DNA from: Ardenticatenaceae bacterium
GTDB taxonomy: Bacteria > Chloroflexota > Anaerolineae > Promineifilales > Promineifilaceae
DNA length: 64,000 nucleotides
Assembly (NCBI GenBank): GCA_020634455.1
Contig: JACKBQ010000001.1
Coordinates: forward strand, 2,914,001 to 2,978,000
Reading direction: 5' to 3'
Positions 24,723-31,976 of the stretch are shown in pieces. How positions within the stretch are numbered: the first letter of the stretch is position 1; the number at the start of each line of letters is the position of its first letter. The translations under genes and the position numbers were made by a program. Under the pieces are notes generated by a model that worked only from the letters and a program-made list of their open reading frames with translations, searched no databases and was not told the origin of the DNA.

Positions 24723-26681
24723 TTAGTTCTGGCTGAATTGACGCTGGTTGTCCTTGTTGTTCAGCCGCATGCCACCTAAATCTTGGGTAGCCCACTGCAT
24801 GGTGTACAGATTGTAATAACGCCCTTTTTGCGCCAGCAGCTCCTCGTGGGTGCCTTGTTCAACGATACGGCCGTGATCCAACACCACAATCTGATCCGCA
24901 CCCACGATGGTGCTTAGCCGGTGAGCAATCACAAAACTGGTGCGCCCTTCCATCAGCTTGTCCAGCGCCTGTTGAATTACCTTTTCGGTGGTGGTGTCCA
25001 CGCTGCTGGTCGCCTCATCCAAAATGAGGATACGCGGGTCGGCCAGCAGGGCGCGGGCAAAGGAGAGGATTTGCCGCTGCCCCACGCTGAGGTTGACGCC
25101 GTTTTCGCCCACTTCCGTCTGGTACCCTTCCGGCATTTTGCGAATGAAGGCGTCTGCGCCAACGGCCGTTGCGGCAGCTACAATTTCTGCGTCGGTGGCA
25201 TCGAGACGGCCGTACCGAATATTCTCCCCAATTGTGCCCGTAAACAAGAACGTGTCTTGCAACACGATGCCCAGCTGGCTGCGCAAACTCGCCTGCGTCA
25301 CCTGGCGCACCTCGTGCCCGTCAATCGTCAACGAGCCGCCCGTGATGTCGAAGAAGCGAGAGATGAGCCGGATGATGGTGCTCTTGCCCGCGCCCGTCTC
25401 GCCCACCAGGGCAATGCGCTGGCCCGGTTTGGCGCTCAGCGTAATGCCGTTGAGCACTGGCACGCCATCCTGGTAGCTGAATTTCACATCCTTAAAGGCC
25501 ACATGCCCCTGCACCGGCGGCAGGTCGTGTGCATTTGGCGCGTCTAGCAAATCGGATTTTGTGTCCAGCAGGCCAAACACCCGCTCACTGGCCGCCATCG
25601 TTGCTTGAAAAGTGTTGTACCGCTGCGCCAGCTCCCGAATGGGGTCAAAAAAGCGGTCAATGTACAGCACAAAGGCCACCAGCGTACCCGTCGTCAGAGC
25701 ATCCCCCAGCACCAGCCAGCCGCCCACGCCCACCACTAGCGCTGTGGCCAGCGAGCCCATAAAGTCCACCCCCGGGAAGAAGATGGCCGTCAGTCGGCTG
25801 GCATCGACGTTGGCATCAAAGAAGGAGTAGTTGAGATCGTCAAAATGTTGGCTGTTTTTATCTTCGCGGATGAAGCTTTTGGTGACGCGAATGCCAGAAA
25901 TAGATTCGTTCAGGTAACCGTTGATAAGCGAGAGCCGTTGCCGCGTGGCCCGGTACGCGCCGCGCACCCGCGTGCGCCAATAGTTGGTTAGCCCCACCAT
26001 CAGCGGCAGCACGGCAAAAGTAACCAGCGCCAGCCGCCAGTTCAAAATGAGCATGGCAATGATGATGCCGGTAAGCGTAAAAAATGAGCGGAACAGGCCG
26101 GTAATGGACCAGGTGATGAAATCTTGAAGCACGCCCACGTCGCTAATGAGGCGGCTCATGAGGCGGCCAACGCTGTAATTGTTGTGGAAGTTGAGCGACA
26201 GCGTGTGCAGGTGGCGGAACAGGTCGCTGCGGTAATCGGCCACCACTTTGGTGCCCACGTAGGCCATAATGGCGATGCGGAACCGGTTGGTGATCCATTC
26301 GCCCAGGGCGGCCACGGCAAACAGCACGGTCCACAGCCGCAGGGTGTCTGCTGCCCCGGCGCGAATGCCATCGTCAATGGCGCGGCCCACGATGGTGGGT
26401 TGGGCAACGGCCAGCAGCGAGCTAACCACCATCAGTACGATGGCCAGGATGAGTTTGGTTAGATACGGCCGCATATACCCCAACAATCGGCGCACCAAAC
26501 GGCCGTCGTACGCCTTGCCTAACAAATCATCATCGTCATCTTCACGTAGCAGGGCACGAATGCGCTCCTCGCGGTCTTGTCGCTCTCGCTCCTCAATGCC
26601 AACTTTGGGATCGAACTGTTTTTCGCGGGAACGGCCGTTCCCACTGCCATTTTTCTGCGGTTGAGTTTGTTGATTTTGCAT
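24723..26681 (-). CDS. ABC exporter half-transporter, consensus-Walker-B partner
   Basis: 652-residue permease-ATPase of the multidrug/lipid exporter type. About 85 cytoplasmic residues (charged, DDDD near 50) precede six membrane helices (about 85-390). The nucleotide-binding domain has Walker A GETGAGKST (near 427), the Q-loop in IVLQDTFLF, Walker B with catalytic Glu (ILILDEATSSVD) and the switch His (VIAHRLST). The ABC signature is LSVGQ, not LSGGQ. It is encoded directly after the 26681-28456 gene (overlap TAATG), whose Walker B ends in Asp. The two match an asymmetric heterodimer: one functional site (this Walker A/B with the partner's LSGGQ) and one degenerate site. Substrate unknown. 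Confidence 0.92.
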   Translation of the reverse strand: MQNQQTQPQKNGSGNGRSREKQFDPKVGIEERERQDREERIRALLREDDDDDLLGKAYDGRLVRRLLGYMRPYLTKLILAIVLMVVSSLLAVAQPTIVGRAIDDGIRAGAADTLRLWTVLFAVAALGEWITNRFRIAIMAYVGTKVVADYRSDLFRHLHTLSLNFHNNYSVGRLMSRLISDVGVLQDFITWSITGLFRSFFTLTGIIIAMLILNWRLALVTFAVLPLMVGLTNYWRTRVRGAYRATRQRLSLINGYLNESISGIRVTKSFIREDKNSQHFDDLNYSFFDANVDASRLTAIFFPGVDFMGSLATALVVGVGGWLVLGDALTTGTLVAFVLYIDRFFDPIRELAQRYNTFQATMAASERVFGLLDTKSDLLDAPNAHDLPPVQGHVAFKDVKFSYQDGVPVLNGITLSAKPGQRIALVGETGAGKSTIIRLISRFFDITGGSLTIDGHEVRQVTQASLRSQLGIVLQDTFLFTGTIGENIRYGRLDATDAEIVAAATAVGADAFIRKMPEGYQTEVGENGVNLSVGQRQILSFARALLADPRILILDEATSSVDTTTEKVIQQALDKLMEGRTSFVIAHRLSTIVGADQIVVLDHGRIVEQGTHEELLAQKGRYYNLYTMQWATQDLGGMRLNNKDNQRQFSQN

Positions 26682-28456
26682 TATGCCTTCCCTCCCATCT
26701 CTGCTTCCAGAGCCACAAACGCTTCCTGGTCTTTTAGCTGCAAATCGTAAATCTCGCGGTACAGGCCACCTTGTGCCAGTAACTCATCATGGGTGCCCCG
26801 TTGCACGATACGGCCGTTTTCCAACACCAAAATCATGTCCGCATTTTTCAACGTCAGCAGCCGCTGGGCAATCACAAATGTCGTGCGTCCTTCCATCAGC
26901 ACCGCCAGCGCCTCCTGAATCAGATGCTCCGTCTCCGTGTCCACGCTGCTCGTCGAATCATCCAGAATCAAAATACGCGGGTCGGTGAGCAAGGCGCGGG
27001 CAATAGCTACCCGCTGCTTTTGGCCACCGCTCAAGGTTACGCCGCGCTCGCCGACGCGCGTGTCATATCCTTCTGGCATTTCAGAGATGAAGCCGTGAGC
27101 ACGGGCCGCTTTGGCTGCTGCGATAATTTCATCCATGCTGGCATTGGGACGGCCGTATGCAATATTCTCTGCTACCGTTTGGCTAAACAAAAACGGATCT
27201 TGCAGCACAATGCCAATTTGCCGCCGCAGCGACCGCACCTGCACTTGGCGCACGTCCTTGCCGTCCACTAAAATTTGTCCCGCTGTCGGGTCATAAAAAC
27301 GGGGAATCAAATTGGTTACCGTGGATTTGCCAGACCCGGTAGGGCCAATCAGCGCAATCGTTTGCCCCGGCTTTGCCTGGAAGGAAATGCCTGCCAAAAT
27401 CGCGCGATCCTCACGGTAAGCAAAATCCACATCCTGGAACGTCACCGAGCCATCCAGCCGCTCCAGTTTCACCGCCCCGGCCACCTCTTCAATTTCGCTC
27501 GGCGTATCAATGATGTCAAATACCCGTTTGGCGCTGGCCCCGGCGGTTGCTGCCAAATTCACCAAAAAACCCAGCCGCTGCACCGGCGCACCCAACATCA
27601 GCACGTAAGAAATCAGGGCAAATAGCGTACCAACCGTAATTTCCCCATCCAACGCGCGCGGGCCGCCAAACCAAAGCAGCAAAAAGATGGAGGCCGCTAC
27701 CAAAAAGGTAAACAGCGGCCAGTTGTTCGCCCAGGTTGTGATCAAACCAAAACGGCGATCAAACCATTCTTCGTTTTGATCATCAAATTTGGCCAGCTCG
27801 TGTGGTTCGCGGGCAAACGCTTTCACCACGTTAATGCCCGTCATGCTTTCCTGCATGGTGGACGAGAGCACGCCCATCTGCTCCTGAATCAGGTTGAACA
27901 TAGGGCGCACCGTGTTGCCAAAGCGAATCGTCGCATAAATAAGCAACGGGACAGGGATAAGGCCTAATAAGGAAAGTTGGCTTGACTCCAGCAGCATGGC
28001 GATCATCACGCCCACGAGCAGCAAAATCGTAGAAATCAATCCCATCAAACCGGAACCGACAAACCGCTCGGTTTCGGCAATGTCGCTGGTGGCCCGGCTC
28101 ATCAAATCGCCCGTCAGGGTGCGATCGTGAAAGCTAAACGGCAGCGACTGCACGCTGTTGTAAAAATGGTTCCGCAAATCATATGAGATGCGGTGGGTCA
28201 ACCATTCGCCGTAGAAAAATTGCCCGTAACCCGCCGTGCCACGCACCACAGCAATGCCCAAAATGATGCCGCCAGCCACAAACAGGGCGCGTGGTTCACC
28301 CGCCGCCAGCCCGTTGTCAATGGCGTCTTTAATAATTTGCGGCACAAACAAGTTCAGCAATGTGGCAAATAGCATGGAAAAGTAAGCGAGAAATAATTGC
28401 TTTGGATACGGTTTTAGATATCCCAATAGGCGTCGGTAGACGTGATCTTCTTTCAT
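26681..28456 (-). CDS. ABC exporter half-transporter, degenerate-Walker-B partner
   Basis: 591-residue ABC half-transporter, first gene of the pair. Six membrane helices lie over about residues 15-320. The ATPase domain has Walker A GPTGSGKST (near 378), Q-loop IVLQDPFLF, canonical signature LSGGQKQRVAIARALL, but Walker B ILILDDSTSSVD: the catalytic Glu is Asp. The H-loop reads VIAQRLLT, with Gln in place of the switch His, a second sign of a degenerate site. This pattern (Asp plus non-His) is typical of the non-catalytic subunit of heterodimeric exporters such as TM287 or BmrC. The ATG has a GGAGGGA site. Downstream gene overlaps by one base. Confidence 0.93.
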   Translation of the reverse strand: MKEDHVYRRLLGYLKPYPKQLFLAYFSMLFATLLNLFVPQIIKDAIDNGLAAGEPRALFVAGGIILGIAVVRGTAGYGQFFYGEWLTHRISYDLRNHFYNSVQSLPFSFHDRTLTGDLMSRATSDIAETERFVGSGLMGLISTILLLVGVMIAMLLESSQLSLLGLIPVPLLIYATIRFGNTVRPMFNLIQEQMGVLSSTMQESMTGINVVKAFAREPHELAKFDDQNEEWFDRRFGLITTWANNWPLFTFLVAASIFLLLWFGGPRALDGEITVGTLFALISYVLMLGAPVQRLGFLVNLAATAGASAKRVFDIIDTPSEIEEVAGAVKLERLDGSVTFQDVDFAYREDRAILAGISFQAKPGQTIALIGPTGSGKSTVTNLIPRFYDPTAGQILVDGKDVRQVQVRSLRRQIGIVLQDPFLFSQTVAENIAYGRPNASMDEIIAAAKAARAHGFISEMPEGYDTRVGERGVTLSGGQKQRVAIARALLTDPRILILDDSTSSVDTETEHLIQEALAVLMEGRTTFVIAQRLLTLKNADMILVLENGRIVQRGTHDELLAQGGLYREIYDLQLKDQEAFVALEAEMGGKA

Positions 28457-28743
28457 GGCTTGATCCCTCCAGAAAAGATATGAGGCAGGTTACGGCCGTT
28501 TCTCATCCCACCTCAAGGTTTTTTAAGCAAATGCAACAATTCTACACCATTAGACAATCATCTAACAGAACAAATAAGTTTATACTAAACCTCCAACATA
28601 AGTCCACTCACTGCACCGATTGCCCCCTAATTGCCACTGACCTACTGCTTCCCCAAACAATTACAATAAACTCGCAAAATTTTGGTGACAGAACCAGCAA
28701 ATCAGGCGATTTTTGCAAAAACATTCAATAATTTTGCAAATAA
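28457..28743. other. AT-rich gene-free region
   Basis: No convincing gene between the ABC exporter start and the DUF2089 promoter. It holds one ACGGCCGT copy near 28493 and an inverted copy (AAAATTTTGGT, 28676-28686) of the direct repeat that overlaps the DUF2089 promoter. The base composition is clearly more AT-rich than the flanking genes. Confidence 0.5.
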
Positions 28744-28785
28744 ACCAAAATTTTTGTTGACAACACCAAAATTTTTGTGTATAGT
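28744..28785 (+). promoter_or_regulatory. Strong promoter with overlapping direct repeat (operator)
   Basis: A perfect TTGACA (28757-28762) and TATAGT (28780-28785) are separated by 17 bp. The 14-mer ACCAAAATTTTTGT occurs at 28744-28757 and again at 28765-28778, exactly 21 bp (two helical turns) apart, flanking and entering the -35/-10 spacer. An inverted partial copy lies at 28676. A repressor bound there would block the polymerase; autoregulation by the DUF2089 protein is one hypothesis. Confidence 0.7.
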
Positions 28786-28820
28786 GCCAACATCGTTTAA
28801 CTTTTCAACTACGCAAAACC

Positions 28821-28853
28821 AGAAATACGATTTCTTCAAGAAATCGTATTTCT
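28821..28853. repeat. 33-bp perfect palindrome (16+1+16) in DUF2089 leader
   Basis: AGAAATACGATTTCTT (28821-28836), a central C, then the exact reverse complement (28838-28853). Each arm is nearly a palindrome itself (AGAAAT-ACG-ATTTCT). It lies between the promoter and the ATG at 28872, ending 18 nt before it, much as the palindrome at 5920 does before the kinase ATG. Confidence 0.85.
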
Positions 28854-28871
28854 ACGACAAGGAACGAATTC

Positions 28872-29264
28872 ATGCGGAAATTGTTAGAAAAATGCCCTGC
28901 CTGCGCTGGCGAACTGGTTGTGACCCAGCAAACCTGCCGCAGCTGTGGCACGATGGTCGTGGGGGAATTCACCCCCAACATTTTTTCCAAACTCTCCCCG
29001 GAAAATCTTCGCTTTCTGGAACTGTTTGTCAAAAACAAGGGCAACGTCAAGGAAATGGAGCGAGAGATTGGCATGTCCTATTGGACTATCCGCAACCGCC
29101 TGAACGAAATTGTAGAAGCGCTGGGCTTTGAGAACAAGGACGTAGAGCCGGTGGCCGCCGAAGAAACCCGCCGCCAGACGCGCCAGGACATTCTGGCCCG
29201 TGTTGATAGCGGCGAGATAGATGTGGCGGAAGCGGCCAAGCTGTTGAAAGCGCTAAAAGCGTAA
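28872..29264 (+). CDS. DUF2089 family protein
   Basis: 130-residue DUF2089 protein. A zinc ribbon (C8-x2-C11 ... C22-x2-C25) is followed by a helix-turn-helix-like segment (KNKGNVKEMEREIGMSYWTI and on, to about 90). The C-terminal helix pair (ILARVDSGEIDVAEAAKLLK) is a SHOCT-like motif. The family is thought to be regulatory. The same SHOCT-like motif begins the repeat protein at 30701 (ILTMLAEGKISAEEANTLLE), suggesting the two once formed an operon and interact. They are now separated by an IS630-type element. The gene has a near-consensus promoter with a paired operator-like repeat and a strong leader hairpin. Its stop is in a CGGTTAT-type array. Confidence 0.88.
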   Translation: MRKLLEKCPACAGELVVTQQTCRSCGTMVVGEFTPNIFSKLSPENLRFLELFVKNKGNVKEMEREIGMSYWTIRNRLNEIVEALGFENKDVEPVAAEETRRQTRQDILARVDSGEIDVAEAAKLLKALKA

Positions 29265-29293
29265 TCGGTTATCCGTTATCGGTGATCGGTTTA
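29260..29293. repeat. Short CGGTTATCGGT-type stop-codon array
   Basis: GCGTAATCGGTTATCCGTTATCGGTGATCGG begins with the DUF2089 stop codon. Only the forward half is present; the inverted half seen in other arrays is missing. The IS630-type insertion 30 bp further on may have separated or removed it. Confidence 0.6.
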
Positions 29294-29323
29294 GCCTGCG
29301 GGCTTATTGAACTTTACAAAATA

Positions 29324-30520
29324 AATAGGTAATAGAGATAATATCATCATGGGAGGTGTTATTTATGCCCAAGAGACGATATTTGGAACTAACGGCTGTT
29401 CAAAAAAGCGAGCTAGTATTTGTGCGCGACCACCATGAGAAAAGCCACATGCGAGAAAAGGCCGCCATTTTGCTCAAAATCGCCAGCGGCATGAGTCCCA
29501 ATGCCGCCGCTAAAGACGGAGGGCACAAGCCGCACCATCCGGATACTATCTACAAATGGCTAGATTGGTATGAACAGGATGGTCTTGACCGACTTGAAGT
29601 ACAGAAAGGACGTGGCCGCAAAGCGGCTTTTTCCCCCTCGGTACGCGAAGCCGTCAGAAGCAAAGCAGGCACTGCTCCAGGTGATTCGACGTGACCCCCG
29701 GCAGCTAGGCTTCCATTCTGCCCGATGGCGATTAGAAATGATAGTCCAAGCATGTACTTGGTTACAGGTCAGTACAGCTGGGAGTCTAAGCCGATTGCTA
29801 AAACGGCTGGGCATCAGCTATAAACGTGGCCGCGATTATGTGCATAGTCCCGACCGACATTATCAAGAAAAGCTGAGTTTGATTGAGTTGGCTCGATTAC
29901 GTGCTTATTACGAACCAGACCGATATGTGCTGCTCTATCTCGACCAGCTTACTTACTATCGGCAACCAACGATTGCCCAATCATTTGAAAGCAAGGGTCT
30001 GCGACAGCCATTGGCTCAACGGTCACATCGGGCCAATAGTAGCTTCCGCATCATTGGTGCCATCAATTGCATGACGGGGCAACTTTCTTACTTGCAGCGC
30101 AAACGCATCACACGCACCGTCATTGCTAACTTCTGGACTCAATTGTACCAATGCTATCCAGGTGCGGAGACAATTTACGTCGTTCTGGACAATTGGCCCG
30201 TTCACTTTCACCCGGATGTATTGGCCGTTTTACAGCCACAGCAGTTTCCTTTTCCACCCAAATTGCCAGGGAACTGGCCGACTGAGCCTGCGCCGAAAGC
30301 CAAGCAGGACAACATGCCCGTTCAACTACTACCTTTGCCCACTTACGCTTCTTGGCTCAATCCGATTGAAAAGCTGTGGCGTTGGCTAAAGCAGGAGGTA
30401 TTGCACCTGCACCGATTCAGCGATGATTGGCCAGAATTGCGTGAAGTTGTGGCTAGTTTTCTTGACCAATTTGCCACCGGCTCTGACGCGTTGCTTCGCT
30501 ATGTTGGTTTATTACCTATT
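29324..30520 (+). mobile_element. IS630-type insertion sequence
   Basis: An element of about 1.2 kb bounded by a perfect 13-bp inverted repeat including the target TA: TAAATAGGTAATA (29322-29334) and TATTACCTATTTA (30510-30522). The TA at 29322-29323 and 30521-30522 fits the TA target duplication of the IS630-Tc1-mariner superfamily. It carries the transposase in two overlapping frames. The transposase stop codon overlaps the right TA. It contains no ACGGCCGT copy, in contrast to its surroundings, which fits a recent arrival. Confidence 0.85.
29365..29694 (+). CDS. IS630 transposase, N-terminal part (frame 1)
   Basis: 109-residue helix-turn-helix part of an IS630-type transposase. The DNA-binding domain includes EKAAILLKIASGMSPNAAAK and the Arg-rich linker (KGRGRKAAFSP). 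The ATG at 29365 has a GGGAGGTG ribosome site 7 nt upstream. The natural continuation of the protein (PPRYAKPSEAKQALLQV) is in the +1 frame, entered around TTTTTCCCCC (29628-29637). After that point this frame is out of register and ends in a short tail. Either programmed frameshifting or an inactivating single-base change explains this. Confidence 0.8.
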   Translation: MPKRRYLELTAVQKSELVFVRDHHEKSHMREKAAILLKIASGMSPNAAAKDGGHKPHHPDTIYKWLDWYEQDGLDRLEVQKGRGRKAAFSPSVREAVRSKAGTAPGDST

Positions 30521-30523
30521 TAA
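29570..30523 (+). CDS. IS630 transposase, catalytic part (frame 2)
   Basis: DDE catalytic part of the transposase. It contains YVLLYLDQLTYYRQP (first Asp), YVVLDNWPVHFH (second Asp, LDNWxxH) and SWLNPIEKLWRWLKQEV (Glu), all in the order expected for IS630. The real in-frame start is not the ATG at 29570 but the frameshift site near 29630, since residues before it read in the wrong register. The reading frame stops at TAA inside the right terminal repeat. The catalytic triad is intact, so if frameshifting works the enzyme may be active. Confidence 0.8.
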   Translation: MNRMVLTDLKYRKDVAAKRLFPPRYAKPSEAKQALLQVIRRDPRQLGFHSARWRLEMIVQACTWLQVSTAGSLSRLLKRLGISYKRGRDYVHSPDRHYQEKLSLIELARLRAYYEPDRYVLLYLDQLTYYRQPTIAQSFESKGLRQPLAQRSHRANSSFRIIGAINCMTGQLSYLQRKRITRTVIANFWTQLYQCYPGAETIYVVLDNWPVHFHPDVLAVLQPQQFPFPPKLPGNWPTEPAPKAKQDNMPVQLLPLPTYASWLNPIEKLWRWLKQEVLHLHRFSDDWPELREVVASFLDQFATGSDALLRYVGLLPI

Positions 30524-30645
30524 ATTGTTAATGTTCATTAGCCCCAGGTCGCCAATCCATTTTATAAGCAAATTTAGTTAGCGGTTACGGCCGTTTGGCA
30601 CAAGGCAGTCAGCCAGATTGCCCCCTGCCACCCGAAATCAGCAGA

Positions 30646-30686
30646 TTTTTATCCGCGTTCATCCGCGTTAATCTGCGTCCCATTTT
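30646..30686. repeat. 'ATCCGCGTT' degenerate repeat
   Basis: Tandem TTATCCGCGTT / CATCCGCGTT / AATCTGCGTC units just before the repeat-protein gene. Similar short-period degenerate intergenic repeats lie near 39645 and 50973 (CACAGATT type) and 57838 (CGAAT type). Confidence 0.5.
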
Positions 30687-30700
30687 AAGGAGATAAAAAA

Positions 30701-31906
30701 ATGAACGAAGAACGTAAAATGATTTTAACCATGCTGGCCGAAGGCAAAATCTCGGCTGAAGAAGCCAATACCCTGCTAGAAGCGCTGGACATCAGCGAGG
30801 TAAAACCCGCCCAGCCAGTGCCTCCCATCCCCCCGCTGCCGCCCAAACCGCCCAAAATGGTCACGCCACCCCAGGTGTCCTACGAATGGGAGTGGGATGA
30901 CCGCAGCCGTGGCCGCAACCGCCAGCGCATTACGCCGCAGTTTGCGGAAGCAATGGCCCAGGTGGGCCTGGCAGATTTGACAGAGGACGAATTGTGGGAG
31001 CTGCAAATTCACAACGTGCGCCCCGGCTACATCCGCCGCCTGCAAGAGGCGGGCCTGACCGACCTGAATGTAGACGAAATTGTGCAATTGGCTATCCACA
31101 ACGTCCGGCCGAATCTCATTGCAGAAGTACGCGCTCTTGGCCTGGACGATCTCACCGCCGACGAGGTCGTGCAGCTCGGCATCCACAACGTACGGCCAGA
31201 CTACCTGCGCCAGGTGCAGGCGCTTGGCCTGACAGACCTGACTGTGGACGACATCGTGCAGCTCAGCATCCACCGTGTACGCCCAGAAATGATGCAGGAA
31301 ATCCGCGAGCTGGGGCTGGACGATTTAACGGTAGACGATGTGGTGCAGTTGGGCATTCACAACGTACGGCCGAATCTCGTTCGGGAAATTCGCAGCATGG
31401 GGCTGACCGATCTGGACATTGACCAAATCGTGCAGTTGGGCATCCACAACATCCGCCCGGAGCTCATCCAGCAGCTACAAGCCACCGACCTGGGGCCGTT
31501 TGACCTGGACGACATCATCAACATGGGCATCCACAACGTCTCGGCCGATTTCATCAAGCAGATGACGGCGTTTGGCCTGCCCGATTTGGATGCCGAAGAG
31601 CTGGTCACCATGCGCATTCATGGGGTTGATCCCAACTTTGCCGCCACGGTTTTTGCCCTGAATCTGCCAGACATCTCGGCCGAATCGCTGGTGACGATGC
31701 GCATTCACGGCGTGCGCCCCCAGTTTGCCGAGCGGATGCAGGCGGTTTTGGGCAAAGGTCTCACCGCCGAAGATTTGGTAACGATGCGCATTCACGGCGT
31801 CTCGCCCAAATTTGCCGAGCGCATGAAGGCCAAAATGGGTGATTCGCTCACGGCGGATGAGTTGGTGGAGATGGTGATTCGCGGCGTGCCGGAAGAGAGT
31901 TGGTAA
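30701..31906 (+). CDS. Protein of ten 29-residue 'IHNVRP' repeats with SHOCT-like head
   Basis: 401-residue protein. Residues 1-35 are a SHOCT-like helix pair (MLAEGKISAEEANTLLEALD). A Pro-rich linker (PPIPPLPPKPPK) follows to about 60. From about 86 to 395 it has ten full copies plus a partial one of a 29-residue unit of the form 'LGLDDLTVDDVVQLGIHNVRPNLVREIRS'-like (each unit given only in part here). Units 1-7 carry I-H-N-V and units 8-10 M-R-I-H-G-V, so the array has two sub-families. Such repeats occur in several bacterial regulatory and BlaR1/M56-type proteins as 'LITMRIHGV' repeats. An alpha-solenoid binding surface is likely. Ribosome site: AAGGAG. The link to DUF2089 is the shared SHOCT-like motif and position. 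Confidence 0.75.
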   Translation: MNEERKMILTMLAEGKISAEEANTLLEALDISEVKPAQPVPPIPPLPPKPPKMVTPPQVSYEWEWDDRSRGRNRQRITPQFAEAMAQVGLADLTEDELWELQIHNVRPGYIRRLQEAGLTDLNVDEIVQLAIHNVRPNLIAEVRALGLDDLTADEVVQLGIHNVRPDYLRQVQALGLTDLTVDDIVQLSIHRVRPEMMQEIRELGLDDLTVDDVVQLGIHNVRPNLVREIRSMGLTDLDIDQIVQLGIHNIRPELIQQLQATDLGPFDLDDIINMGIHNVSADFIKQMTAFGLPDLDAEELVTMRIHGVDPNFAATVFALNLPDISAESLVTMRIHGVRPQFAERMQAVLGKGLTAEDLVTMRIHGVSPKFAERMKAKMGDSLTADELVEMVIRGVPEESW

Positions 31907-31976
31907 ACCGTAATCGGTAAACGGTAATCCGTAAACGGTGTTCGGTAAACCGATTACCGATTACGGATTACCGACA
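31902..31976. repeat. Array giving stop codons to two convergent genes
   Basis: GGTAAACCGTAATCGGTAAACGG begins with the repeat-protein stop. The inverted half (ACCGATTACCGATTACGG) contains the TAA stop of the Hsp70-family gene on the other strand and encodes its last residues (Val-Ile-Arg-Asn-Arg). Confidence 0.75.
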
